DNA of 59,212 nt. Origin: Terriglobia bacterium (GTDB taxonomy: Bacteria; Acidobacteriota; Terriglobia; Bryobacterales; Bryobacteraceae). The DNA lies in the NCBI GenBank assembly GCA_021325175.1, contig JAJPHS010000096.1, positions 1-59,212 of the forward strand, in the 5' to 3' direction. Below are positions 8,154-16,658 of the stretch, piece after piece (the first letter of the stretch is position 1; each line of letters opens with the position of its first letter). Both the position numbers and the translations under genes were made by a program. Below the pieces are notes generated by a model. It saw only the letters and a program-made list of their open reading frames with translations. It had not been told where the DNA came from and made no database searches.

Positions 8154-9086
8154 ATGACCATTGATCGACGACAATTTCTCGCCGCGGCCGCGGCCTCCGC
8201 CGCTTCGCTCGCCGCGCAGCCAGGCTTCGAATGGGGCGGACCGGTGCTCGACATTCATCTGCATCTGCGGCCGGACCCGGAGATGAACTTCGCTCACATC
8301 ACCGGCAGCGGCGTCACCGTGGCGGTGCTGTTAACGCGCGTGCAGGACGCGGCGAAAGCGAAGGCTCTCGCCGAGGCGCATCCCGGGCGATTCGTCTGGT
8401 TCGCCAGCGCGGATGTTTCCAATCCTGCAAATGATGCTCTGCTCAGCCAGGCCGTGCGGGACGGTGCCCTCGGGCTCGGCGAGATCAAGAATAAGGTCGA
8501 CTGCGACGGACCGGAGATGAAGCGGATGTACGCGCTGGCGGCCGACTTGAACGTGCCAATCCAGATTCATTTCGGCGACGTGCCGCAGGCGTCGGGAAAC
8601 GCCGTCTTCAACGGCGGATTCAAACGCTTCGACAAAATGCTGAAGGCGTTCCCGAAGACGAAATTCATCGCGCACGCGGACACCTTCTGGGCCAACGTCA
8701 GCGCGGATTATCAATACGACACCGCGTATCCCAGCGGTCCGATCAAGCCGGGCGGGATCAGCGATAAGTGGCTGTCGGAGTATCCGCATTTATGGGCGGA
8801 TATGTCGGCGAACTCCTGCAACAATTTTTTGAATCGCGATCCGGAGTTCACCGAAGGCTTCCTGGCGCGCCATCAGGACAAGCTGATTTTCGGCTGCGAT
8901 TGCCCGTGCGCGGATGGACGCGGCGGAGGGACGACGAATCCCAATCCTCGCCTGCACGGCAACTGCATCGCGCGCGAAACGCTGGCGGCCGCGCGGAAAA
9001 TGTCGCAACCGGAGGTTTTCCGCAAAATTCGCTGGGAAAACGGCGCGAAACTGCTGGGAATCGCCAGCCCGACTCCGGTGCTCTAG
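8154..9086 (+). CDS. Tat-exported TIM-barrel amidohydrolase
   Basis: 310 aa. The N-terminus MTIDRRQFLAAAAASAASLA is a twin-arginine type signal. The metal ligands of an amidohydrolase-2 barrel are in place: HLHL near residue 33, IQIHFGD, FIAHADTFW, and the Asp in IFGCDCPC. The family decarboxylates or hydrolyses small carboxylated or ester substrates; the substrate here is unknown. Its stop codon shares the palindrome CTAG with the stop of the convergent ferredoxin gene. It should be contrasted with the metal-ligand-poor protein at 39065-40174. Confidence 0.88.
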   Translation: MTIDRRQFLAAAAASAASLAAQPGFEWGGPVLDIHLHLRPDPEMNFAHITGSGVTVAVLLTRVQDAAKAKALAEAHPGRFVWFASADVSNPANDALLSQAVRDGALGLGEIKNKVDCDGPEMKRMYALAADLNVPIQIHFGDVPQASGNAVFNGGFKRFDKMLKAFPKTKFIAHADTFWANVSADYQYDTAYPSGPIKPGGISDKWLSEYPHLWADMSANSCNNFLNRDPEFTEGFLARHQDKLIFGCDCPCADGRGGGTTNPNPRLHGNCIARETLAAARKMSQPEVFRKIRWENGAKLLGIASPTPVL

Positions 9087-9406
9087 GCATACGGCGCGGG
9101 CAACCCGAGCGCGATGCGATGCCGCCGCATTTCCCGCTCCTGATGCGTCCGGAGCACAACCGCCGTTAGCGGCACGGCGGTGCAAACCAGAACAAAAGCG
9201 GCGGCGCGATCCTCCGGATAATACGCGTCGGCCTTGCTCTGATCCACTTCGCCTTCGATGAGCCGCGAAGCGCAAGTGAGGCAGCGGCCCTGATGGCAGA
9301 TCGCCGGAAGCGTGACGCCGGAGCGCGCCGCCGCATCCCAGATAAATTCGCCTTCCCGGCAATCGATGAGGTGCGTGCCTTGTGGCGTTTCGAGCACCAC
9401 CCTCAC
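9083..9406 (-). CDS. Plant-type [2Fe-2S] ferredoxin
   Basis: 107 aa, cytosolic. Cysteines 37, 42, 45 and 75 form the C-x4-C-x2-C-x29-C pattern of a plant-type [2Fe-2S] cluster, within CHQGRCLTC and LVC. The last 25 residues are a basic helical tail. The start overlaps the stop of the DPSL ferritin gene by 4 bases, so the two are translationally coupled. By analogy with bacterioferritin-associated ferredoxin, it may feed electrons to the ferritin to release iron; that is inference, because the two ferredoxin types are unrelated. Confidence 0.9.
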   Translation of the reverse strand: MRVVLETPQGTHLIDCREGEFIWDAAARSGVTLPAICHQGRCLTCASRLIEGEVDQSKADAYYPEDRAAAFVLVCTAVPLTAVVLRTHQEREMRRHRIALGLPAPYA

Positions 9407-10011
9407 GGATTATAAAGTTGCCGATTCTTGCTGTACGGCGCCTCGCCCGGCTCGCCGCGGCGGAAGTGGCCCGAGGGGATGGATTTCTTATCGCGCTCCC
9501 ACGCCAGCAGCTCGATAAACCAGGCCTCGTGCTCGATCTCTTCGTTCAGGATGCGCGCGGCCAGATCGTAGGTCCGCGGGTCCTTCCCAAAGGTCATATC
9601 GCAAATCGCGCTCCAGCTTCGAATCGCGCAGCGCTCGGATTCAAGCAGCAGCGTGAGGATGTTCGCCGCCGTCGGAGGGTCGGGAAGCTTCGCGGCGGCG
9701 CAGCCGGCCTGATCGTGAAAGACGCGCAGATCGTTGGGCAGGCTTCCGCCGAGCTCGTAAATTCGCGGCACGATCAGCTCCCAATGCGCGCGGTCTTCGA
9801 GTCGCGCGTCCTCGCAGATCTCTTTATAATCCTCATGACCGGCGAGATTCATGCGCAGGATCGTGTAGTAGTAATAGGTGCTGGCGAACTCGGCCGCGGC
9901 GTTGGCGACCAGCATCTTGATGAGCTTGTCCACGTCGACGCCGCGGGCGCGAATCACCTCAACTCCGACGCGCCGGCTGACATCCCCGGCGGGTACTGCT
10001 TCTTCGGGCAC
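9403..10011 (-). CDS. DPS-like (DPSL/thioferritin) ferritin
   Basis: 202 aa. It matches the DPSL class known from Sulfolobus and Pyrococcus: [44 protein letters not shown] and EEIEHEAWF. Candidate diiron ligands are Glu41, the Glu72-His76 helix, Glu126 and the Glu157/Glu160-His161 helix. Cys104 and Cys128 fall where DPSL proteins carry the conserved thiol pair near the iron site. Family role: dodecameric cage that oxidises Fe(II), favouring peroxide as oxidant, for oxidative stress defence. The GTG start at 10011 has AGGAG seven bases upstream. The ATG at 10016 is in another frame and stops early. Confidence 0.92.
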   Translation of the reverse strand: MPEEAVPAGDVSRRVGVEVIRARGVDVDKLIKMLVANAAAEFASTYYYYTILRMNLAGHEDYKEICEDARLEDRAHWELIVPRIYELGGSLPNDLRVFHDQAGCAAAKLPDPPTAANILTLLLESERCAIRSWSAICDMTFGKDPRTYDLAARILNEEIEHEAWFIELLAWERDKKSIPSGHFRRGEPGEAPYSKNRQLYNP

Positions 10012-10126
10012 GGCATTTCTCCTTGCGTTTGAAGATGAACGAAAGTTTGATGGCGCAGCGCCGGGAACGTTTCCGCGATTTTCTGAAAGCTTTTGCCGCC
10101 GCGCTCCGGCCCCGCTCGCGACGTGT

Positions 10127-10132
10127 TATAAG
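10127..10132 (+). promoter_or_regulatory. Candidate -10 element, DUF711 gene
   Basis: TATAAG ends 5 bases before the ATG at 10138, preceded by TGT as in extended -10 promoters. No Shine-Dalgarno sequence lies between. A leaderless transcript is inferred. Confidence 0.4.
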
Positions 10133-10137
10133 CAGAC

Positions 10138-11358
10138 ATGCGAAAACTCCTGATCGCATTGCTTTTTTCGGCGCTGGCCTGTTCCGCCTCGCGCCCGCGG
10201 ATTCGCGCCATTACGGTTTTCATCGACGTCGATGGCGGGCATTACGCCGCGCAAATTGCCGATGCGCAAAAATTTCTGGCGGAAGCCAAGGAAGCGTTCA
10301 ACGCCGCGGGATTTGAAGGCGCAAGCGGCCGGATCACCACGCAGCCGTTTCCTGCCTGGAGCCAGGGCCTGAGCCGGGAGGAAGCGGTCGCGTTCGCACG
10401 CAAGCTGCGCGAAGCCGCCTCGGAAGGGCATAACGGGCTCAACATCGGTCCCGCGATGATTCGCGACGACGACGATCCCGCAAACGCGGCGCTGCTCGCC
10501 GACATCATGAGCGCCGTCAGCGTGAACGCGAACCTTATCATCGCCGGCGAGGATGGAATCCATTGGCGCGCGCTGAAACAGGCCGCGCGGCTGATGAAGA
10601 CTCTCGCCGAGCGCAGCCCGCGCGGCGACGCGAATTTCGGATTCGCCGCCATCGCCATGATGAAGCCGTACGGCCCGTATTATCCGGGGTCCTATCATCT
10701 GGGGAAAGGCCGCGCGTTCGCGGTCGCGATGGAAGGCGCGAATGTGGTCGGCGACGTCTTCGCGAAGGATCACGATCCGGGCGCGGCGGAGCACGATCTG
10801 TCCGAGGCGTTTTCCCAATACACGAGGGAAGCCGAGGCGATCGCCACCGGCCTGGCGAGGAAGACCGGATGGAACTATGAAGGAATCGACGCCACGCCCG
10901 CGCCGAGCGCGCAAAATTCGATTGCCGCTGCGATTGAATCGTTCACCGGCGCGCCCTTCGGCTCGCCCGGCACCATGACCGCCGCCGGAATTATCACTCG
11001 CGCGGTGCAATCGGCGCCGGTGAAGCGCACCGGCTATTCCGGCCTGATGATTCCGGTGATGGAGGATAAACTTCTGGCGCAAAGATGGGCCGAAGGGACC
11101 TACAATCTCGATTCCATTCTGGCCTACTCGGCGGTGTGCGCGGGCGGCGTGGACACGGTTCCGCTGGCGGGCGATACCAGCGTCGAACAGATCGAGCGGA
11201 TTCTTTCCGACCTGGCGTGGCTCGCCTGGAAGTGGAACAAGCCGCTGGGCGCGCGGCTGATGATCGCGCCGGCGAAGCATCCGGGCGACAAAACCGGGTT
11301 CAGCGGCGGGGCCATCATCAATACCGCGGTGCAGCCGCTGCCGGGAACCGCGCGCTGA
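10138..11358 (+). CDS. Exported DUF711 family protein
   Basis: 406 aa. A signal peptide with Cys (MRKLLIALLFSALACSAS) could make it a lipoprotein, though the lipobox is imperfect. The rest matches DUF711: VDGGHYAAQI near the start, then long alternating alpha/beta stretches such as GLNIGPAMIRDDDDP and DTVPLAGDTSVEQIERILSD. DUF711 proteins have an unestablished function; most are cytosolic, so an exported version is noteworthy. The gene is divergent from the DPSL ferritin (126 bases between starts) and is followed 16 bases later by a small exported protein. Confidence 0.85.
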   Translation: MRKLLIALLFSALACSASRPRIRAITVFIDVDGGHYAAQIADAQKFLAEAKEAFNAAGFEGASGRITTQPFPAWSQGLSREEAVAFARKLREAASEGHNGLNIGPAMIRDDDDPANAALLADIMSAVSVNANLIIAGEDGIHWRALKQAARLMKTLAERSPRGDANFGFAAIAMMKPYGPYYPGSYHLGKGRAFAVAMEGANVVGDVFAKDHDPGAAEHDLSEAFSQYTREAEAIATGLARKTGWNYEGIDATPAPSAQNSIAAAIESFTGAPFGSPGTMTAAGIITRAVQSAPVKRTGYSGLMIPVMEDKLLAQRWAEGTYNLDSILAYSAVCAGGVDTVPLAGDTSVEQIERILSDLAWLAWKWNKPLGARLMIAPAKHPGDKTGFSGGAIINTAVQPLPGTAR

Positions 11359-11374
11359 ATCGAATCGGAAGCAA

Positions 11375-11641
11375 GTGGCTCCTCTTCGCCGCGCCGTTCT
11401 CTATTTTCTTGCTGCTTTGGCCGCGATCTACGGCGCCGATTATCTTGCCGCGCGGACCAATCCTCTCGGCTCGGTTCAGGTGCAGCCTTACTACGCCATC
11501 CATCTCAAAAACAAAAGGGTCGAGTTCGATTTCAACGTTCCCCAGGAGACCGATTCGTGCGTGCAATCGATCGCGCCGCATCTCGGCTATCCGCCGTGCT
11601 GGTATTTGAAGCGCCATGCGAGCAAACGGATCGACGAATAG
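11375..11641 (+). CDS. Small exported or membrane-anchored protein
   Basis: 88 aa, not recognised. A hydrophobic N-terminal segment (RAVLYFLAALAAIYGADYLA) precedes a short mature part with two cysteines (DSCVQS and PPCWYLK) that might form a disulfide. The GTG at 11375 has GGAA a few bases upstream and follows the DUF711 stop by 16 bases, so they are probably cotranscribed. It converges with the adenosine deaminase gene (12-base gap). The reading frame fills the space exactly and lacks features of a shadow frame, but coding status is less certain than for its neighbours. Confidence 0.65.
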   Translation: MAPLRRAVLYFLAALAAIYGADYLAARTNPLGSVQVQPYYAIHLKNKRVEFDFNVPQETDSCVQSIAPHLGYPPCWYLKRHASKRIDE

Positions 11642-11653
11642 TGAACGCGGCTC

Positions 11654-12562
11654 TCAGGACGGCGCGCCGAAGGCATAGCGGAAGGCATTTTCGCGAAGCG
11701 CCTCGATTTCGGCGTCGGTGAAACCGAAACATTTTCGCGCAATCTCGTACTCGCCGGCGAGCGTACATGCGAACAGCGCCGGATCGTCGGTGTTCAGCAC
11801 GATCGGCACTCCGGCATCAAACAGCCGCCGGACCGGATGCCCGGCGAGCGAGGCGGCGGCTCGCGTCCGCACGTTGCTGGTGATGCAAATTTCCAGTGGA
11901 ATATTTTTTTCACGCAGATACCCGATCAGCGCGGGATCTTCGATCGCGCGGATGCCGTGGCCGATCCGCTCGGCGCCGATCGCCAGCGCGTCCCAGACGT
12001 CGCGCGCATCGGTAATCTCGCCCGCGTGGCACACCGTGTGCAGCCCATGATCGCGCGCGCGGCGGTAAAGCCCTGCGAAATCGGCCGCGCGAGCGCCGCG
12101 CTCGAAGCCGCCCAGTCCGAAGGCGGCCACGCCTTCTTTCACGCGCTCGATAGCCAGGTCCAGCACCGGCTCGGCCGCGCCCGCGCCAAAATGCCGGACC
12201 GCATCGATGATCCATCGCACGCCCAGCGGCGCAACCGCAGCTTCCCGCTGCACTGCGTCGAAAATCGCGGCGAAATTCTGCTCCTTCCACAGCATCACCC
12301 CCGCCGATAGCGTCACTTCCGCGTATACGATTCCCTCGCGATGCAGCTTTTCAAACAAGCGCCGCGCGGCGATGGCGTAGTCGCCCGGAGATTTCAACTT
12401 TCGGTTGACCCAGATGTAGCTTTGAATGAATCCGTCGAAATCCTCATAGGCGGTGTTTTCGGCGATCTCCTGAAGGGTCAGCGACGCGTCGATTTCCCGC
12501 AGCGTTTCCGCCTCGATCGATCCCTCCAGGTGGACGTGCAGTTCGGCGAAGCCGCGGCTCAT
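11654..12562 (-). CDS. Adenosine deaminase family protein
   Basis: 302 aa, slightly shorter than usual. All metal and catalytic signatures are present: LHVHLEGS at residue 8, VCHAGE, RIGHGI and NTDDPALF. The family deaminates adenosine; close relatives act on adenine or 6-amino-6-deoxyfutalosine, and sequence alone does not decide which. The ATG at 12562 lies only 18 bases from the divergent glgB start. TATTAT ends 6 bases before the ATG on the minus strand, with no Shine-Dalgarno sequence. Confidence 0.88.
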   Translation of the reverse strand: MSRGFAELHVHLEGSIEAETLREIDASLTLQEIAENTAYEDFDGFIQSYIWVNRKLKSPGDYAIAARRLFEKLHREGIVYAEVTLSAGVMLWKEQNFAAIFDAVQREAAVAPLGVRWIIDAVRHFGAGAAEPVLDLAIERVKEGVAAFGLGGFERGARAADFAGLYRRARDHGLHTVCHAGEITDARDVWDALAIGAERIGHGIRAIEDPALIGYLREKNIPLEICITSNVRTRAAASLAGHPVRRLFDAGVPIVLNTDDPALFACTLAGEYEIARKCFGFTDAEIEALRENAFRYAFGAPS

Positions 12563-12580
12563 CTTGCCATAATAGCGGTC
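12563..12580. promoter_or_regulatory. 18-bp divergent promoter, ada-like gene / glgB
   Basis: The whole gap between two divergent start codons is 18 bases. On the plus strand CATAAT (12568-12573) ends 7 bases before the glgB GTG. On the minus strand TATTAT (12569-12574) ends 6 bases before the deaminase ATG. The two hexamers overlap on the same base pairs, so both genes would be leaderless and compete for polymerase. Confidence 0.45.
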
Positions 12581-14752
12581 GTGCCGACTCAAGCGAGCCC
12601 CGAACAGATCAAAGCCGTGGTCGAAGGCCGCCATCGCGATCCGTTCAGCATTCTCGGCCCGCATGAAAACGAAATTCGCGCCTGGCTGCCCGGCACGCAA
12701 ACGGCATCGGTGGTCATCGGCGATCGTTCGATCGAGATGGAATTGGCGCATCCCGCGGGATTTTTCGTTGCCGAGGTCGAAAACGCGCCGCGGAATTATC
12801 GCCTGCGCTCCGGCGGATACGAGTTCGACGATCCTTACCGTTTCCCGCTCCTTCTCACTCCGTTCGAGCTGTACCTGCACGCCGAAGGCACCAATCATGA
12901 AAGCTATCGGACGCTGGGCGCGCACCTGATGGAGGTCGAAGGCGTCGCCGGCGTGCGCTTTGCGGTGTGGGCGCCGAACGCCGAATTGGTCAGCGTCATC
13001 GGCGATTTCAACCGCTGGGATCGCCGCTTTCATCCCATGCGGCTGCGCGAGGGCGGCGTCTGGGAAATTTTTATTCCCGGTCTCGGCGAGGGCGCCAATT
13101 ACAAGTATTCCGTTCTTTCGCGCTACGGCCACGAGCAGCAGAAATCCGATCCATACGCGTTTTACGCGGAAATTCCGCCGAAAACCGCCTCGCGCGTCTG
13201 GCGTCTTTCCAATTACGCCTGGCGCGACGAAGAATGGATGCGGACGCGCGCGCAGCGGCAATGGCTGCGCGAGCCCGTCTCGATTTACGAAGTGCATCTG
13301 GAATCCTGGATGCGCGGCTCGGGCAATTCTTTGCTCAGCTACCGCGAGCTGGCGCGGCAGCTTGTCGAATACGTGAAGCGCATGGGCTACACCCACATCG
13401 AGCTGCTGCCCGTCATGGAACATCCCTTTTCCGGATCGTGGGGCTATCAGGTTACCGGATATTACGCGCCGACATCGCGCTTTGGCAGCCCCGACGATTT
13501 TCGTTTCTTCGTCGACGAGTGCCACCAGGCCGGCATCGGCGTCATCCTCGATTGGGTTCCCGGCCATTTTCCGCGCGATGCGCACGCGCTCTACCGCTTC
13601 GATGGCACGGCCTGCTATGAGCATGAAGATCCGCGCCAGGGCGAGCATCGCGAATGGGGCACGATGGTGTTCAACTACGGCCGCAACGAGGTGAAAACAT
13701 TTCTCCTTTCGAATGCTTTATACTGGCTGCGCGAATTTCACGCCGACGGCCTGCGCGTCGACGCCGTCGCCTCCATGCTGTATCTGGACTACGGGCGCCA
13801 GCCCGGCGAATGGATTCCCAACCGCTACGGCGGCAAGGAAAATCTGGAAGCGCTCGATTTCATTCGCCGCTTCAACGAGCTTGCGCATCGCGAGCCCGGC
13901 GCCGTCACCATCGCCGAAGAATCGACCTCCTGGTCCGGCGTGTCGCGCCCGACCTATCTGAACGGCCTCGGATTCACCATGAAGTGGAACATGGGATGGA
14001 TGCACGACATGCTGAATTACTTCTCGCTGGATCCGGTTTTCCGGAAATATCATCAGCAGAACATCACTTTCAGCATGTTGTACGCCTTCAGCGAAAATTT
14101 CGTCCTCCCCGTTTCGCATGACGAGGTGGTTCACCTGAAGCGGTCCCTTATTTCCAAAATGCCTGGCGATGAATGGCGGCGATTCGCGAACGCGCGCGCG
14201 TTCCTCGCCTACATGTTCGGCCATCCGGGCAAAAAGCTGCTGTTCATGGGCTGCGATATCGGCCAGACCGGGGAGTGGAATCATGACGAATCGCTGCCCT
14301 GGCACTTGCTGGAATGGCCGGTGCACCACAGATTCCAGACCTTCGTCCAGGAATTGAACTGGCTTTACCGGCGCGAAGCTTCGCTGTATCAGGTGGATGA
14401 CGACTACGCGGGTTTTGAATGGATCGATTTTCGCGATGCCGAGTCGTCGGTGATCTCGTTTATCCGTTACGCCCGCGATCGCGAGGATTTTCTGGTTTTC
14501 GCGTGCAATTTCACGCCGGTGGTCCGGTATGGCTACCGAATTGGCGTGCCGCGCGAGGGGTTCTATCGCGAAATTTTCAACTCCGACGCGGAAATGTTCG
14601 GCGGGTCCAACGTCGGCAATGCGGGCGGCGTCAGCGCGCAGGCGCTGGCCTCGCACGGCCGCCCCGCGAGCGTCTCGATTACGCTTCCGCCGCTCGGCGT
14701 AGTCGTCTTCAAGCCGGCTGTTTCGCCCGATCCTACTGGCGCAGCACGGTAA
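12581..14752 (+). CDS. glgB: 1,4-alpha-glucan branching enzyme
   Basis: 723 aa, normal length. GlgB makes alpha-1,6 branches in glycogen. The N-terminal part holds the [10 protein letters not shown] module and a CBM48 domain ([20 protein letters not shown]). The GH13 catalytic barrel follows with nucleophile Asp in [16 protein letters not shown], acid/base Glu in TIAEESTSW and the transition-state Asp in VSHDEVVH. The GTG at 12581 is the first start compatible with the divergent deaminase gene; the frame is open further upstream. No other glycogen gene is adjacent. The last 20 bases overlap the end of the convergent PAP2 gene. Confidence 0.96.
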   Translation: MPTQASPEQIKAVVEGRHRDPFSILGPHENEIRAWLPGTQTASVVIGDRSIEMELAHPAGFFVAEVENAPRNYRLRSGGYEFDDPYRFPLLLTPFELYLHAEGTNHESYRTLGAHLMEVEGVAGVRFAVWAPNAELVSVIGDFNRWDRRFHPMRLREGGVWEIFIPGLGEGANYKYSVLSRYGHEQQKSDPYAFYAEIPPKTASRVWRLSNYAWRDEEWMRTRAQRQWLREPVSIYEVHLESWMRGSGNSLLSYRELARQLVEYVKRMGYTHIELLPVMEHPFSGSWGYQVTGYYAPTSRFGSPDDFRFFVDECHQAGIGVILDWVPGHFPRDAHALYRFDGTACYEHEDPRQGEHREWGTMVFNYGRNEVKTFLLSNALYWLREFHADGLRVDAVASMLYLDYGRQPGEWIPNRYGGKENLEALDFIRRFNELAHREPGAVTIAEESTSWSGVSRPTYLNGLGFTMKWNMGWMHDMLNYFSLDPVFRKYHQQNITFSMLYAFSENFVLPVSHDEVVHLKRSLISKMPGDEWRRFANARAFLAYMFGHPGKKLLFMGCDIGQTGEWNHDESLPWHLLEWPVHHRFQTFVQELNWLYRREASLYQVDDDYAGFEWIDFRDAESSVISFIRYARDREDFLVFACNFTPVVRYGYRIGVPREGFYREIFNSDAEMFGGSNVGNAGGVSAQALASHGRPASVSITLPPLGVVVFKPAVSPDPTGAAR

Positions 14753-15482
14753 ACCGGCCGATCGAATATCCCAGTACGCCGCCCACCAGCACATCGGAGG
14801 CGAAATGCGCGGAAAGGGTCATGCGCGAAAATCCAATGGCCGCCGCGGCGCCGTACGCCACAAACGGCGCCCAGCGGTGATCGCGATACCGCCGCGCGAC
14901 CACGGTTGCCACCGAAAACGCCGCGATCGCGTGTCCGGAAGGAAAGCTGCTGCTGGTGGTGAATGAGCGGCGGCCTCCATCCCAGAAGCTATCGCTGAAT
15001 CTACCGTTCGGCGGAATCGAAATCGGACGTTCGCGGTTGGTCACTTGCTTTAAGACTGTCAGAACCACCTCGCTATCGGCCAGCGCTTCGGCTGAAAACA
15101 GCGCCGTTTTTTTCGCTTTTACGTCTTTTTTCCACATTCCCGCGAGGTAAAACGGAACCGGCGTGAGCGCGGTGACGAGCAAAGTATTTGTCGTTGCGAA
15201 AACCGAATTGTAGGTATTAAATGCGTGCGAGTTGCGGAAATAGCGCGCTCCCGGCGGGTCCGCCCAGGCCATAGTCGCCGCGGCGCCCGCCACAAAGGCC
15301 GCCGCGGGAATGATGTTGTGGTCCTGCGCCAGGGGCGCTGGAAAAGTCCAGATTTCCCGCTGATCTTCGAGGATGTTGGGAATGACTTCCTTCCAGCTTA
15401 CGTCGCGCTGGTCCGCCGGCGTTTGCGCGAGGGCCGGGGAAAGCGACGCAAAAAACGCCGCCCAAAGAAATTGCGACCGCAT
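14733..15482 (-). CDS. PAP2-family membrane phosphatase
   Basis: 249 aa. A signal peptide ([20 protein letters not shown]) and several hydrophobic helices are visible. The three acid phosphatase motifs are present: [17 protein letters not shown] and [12 protein letters not shown]. The family dephosphorylates lipid phosphates such as phosphatidate or undecaprenyl pyrophosphate; the active site would face the periplasm. The ATG at 15482 gives a clean signal peptide; an ATG at 15500 in frame is an alternative. The gene lies 57 bases downstream of the GH88 gene and converges with glgB, overlapping by 20 bases. Confidence 0.88.
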   Translation of the reverse strand: MRSQFLWAAFFASLSPALAQTPADQRDVSWKEVIPNILEDQREIWTFPAPLAQDHNIIPAAAFVAGAAATMAWADPPGARYFRNSHAFNTYNSVFATTNTLLVTALTPVPFYLAGMWKKDVKAKKTALFSAEALADSEVVLTVLKQVTNRERPISIPPNGRFSDSFWDGGRRSFTTSSSFPSGHAIAAFSVATVVARRYRDHRWAPFVAYGAAAAIGFSRMTLSAHFASDVLVGGVLGYSIGRFTVLRQ

Positions 15483-15539
15483 CCCGAAATTAGATACCAT
15501 TCGGCGGCAAATGCGTTCGATACAGATCAGCCGGATGGG

Positions 15540-16658
15540 TTACCACAAGACCCGTTCCAGGGCTTCGCAGAAAAAATACTCGCCCCACATCACGGATTCG
15601 TCCACGCCCAAGCCTTTGTGGACGTGATAGACGCCGCCGCGCAGAATGCCTTCCCACTTCGGATCGGATTTGGCCAGGTGTTTTTCGCAGAGCGTAGTCA
15701 GAATCTGCACCGCGCACGACCAGTAGAGATGGGCCTTCAACGGGTCCGGCTCCAGGCGGCACAGGCGCAGCAGCCCGGAAGCGCAGATCGCCGCCGAAGA
15801 GGTATCGAGCAGCGTGCGGTTTTCCGCCGGCGCGTTAAAATCCCAGGGCGGGACGCCGTCGGCGGGCGAATGCGAGATGTAATAATCGGCGCAGGCGCCG
15901 GCGGTTTGCAGAAAGTGCGGATCGCGGCTGTACTCGTATGCGGTGGTGAACCCGTACAGCGCCCAGGTCAGCCCGCGCGACCAGCAGGAATCGCCGCGAT
16001 AACCCTGATGCGTCGTCTGCCGCAGGAATTCGCCGGTATCGGTGTCGAAGATGCCTTCGTGCGCGGTCGATCCATCGCCGCGCACCAGCGTCCGCCGCGT
16101 GGTAAGCGAATGCCGCACGGCGATGTCGCGCAGCCGGCGATCGCCGGTTTCCCGCGCCGCGTAGAATACGATCCCGACGTTCATCATGATGTCGATGAAC
16201 AGGGAATTGTCGCCCACGAACGATTTGAGATACTGGCCTTTTTCCTTGTAGCGCAGCGCCATCGTGCGTCCGGCCTCGAGGAGCACCTCGCGCAGCGCCG
16301 GCTCGCGCGTCAGCCGATACCAGCGATAATAGGTGGACAAAAACAAAAAGCCCAGGTCATGGATTTCCTTGTCGTGCTTGCGCGGCTCCAGCGGCTTGGT
16401 GTACTTGATCGCGTTTTCCAGCCAGTATTTCGAGTCGGCGGAATCCGGAGCGGCATGCTTGTGGAAGATCCACATCATGCCCGGCAAAAAGCCGTCGCAC
16501 CAATGCGTCCAGGCCGGGCCCTCGTGCTTCCACGCCCCGTTTTTCGTATAGAGCGGATAAAAACCGGGATTCTTTTCGATCAATCGCCGGACCTGCTTCT
16601 GCGCGAAGCCGAACGCCTGTGTGAACAGCTCCCCCGATTCGTTGGACAAATGGATCAA
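15540..16658 (-). CDS. Glycoside hydrolase family 88 protein
   Basis: 372 aa. The alpha/alpha-barrel pattern of GH88 unsaturated glucuronyl hydrolases is clear: EGPAWTHWCDGFLPGMMW, KEIHDLGFLF, and SCWSRGLTWALYGF. The family hydrolyses the unsaturated uronic acid from oligosaccharides produced by polysaccharide lyases, by hydration of the double bond; the catalytic Asp residues lie in HDLGF and near the TSSAAICASGLL stretch. No signal peptide, so cytosolic. The TTG start at 16658 overlaps the upstream stop by 4 bases (TTGA), indicating translational coupling with the exported protein at 16655-17851. Confidence 0.88.
   Translation of the reverse strand: MIHLSNESGELFTQAFGFAQKQVRRLIEKNPGFYPLYTKNGAWKHEGPAWTHWCDGFLPGMMWIFHKHAAPDSADSKYWLENAIKYTKPLEPRKHDKEIHDLGFLFLSTYYRWYRLTREPALREVLLEAGRTMALRYKEKGQYLKSFVGDNSLFIDIMMNVGIVFYAARETGDRRLRDIAVRHSLTTRRTLVRGDGSTAHEGIFDTDTGEFLRQTTHQGYRGDSCWSRGLTWALYGFTTAYEYSRDPHFLQTAGACADYYISHSPADGVPPWDFNAPAENRTLLDTSSAAICASGLLRLCRLEPDPLKAHLYWSCAVQILTTLCEKHLAKSDPKWEGILRGGVYHVHKGLGVDESVMWGEYFFCEALERVLW

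Noticed and set aside
9954-10016. ATG at 10016 as start of the ferritin gene
   Set aside because: That frame ends after 20 codons; the conserved DPSL sequence is in the frame of the GTG at 10011, which has AGGAG seven bases upstream.
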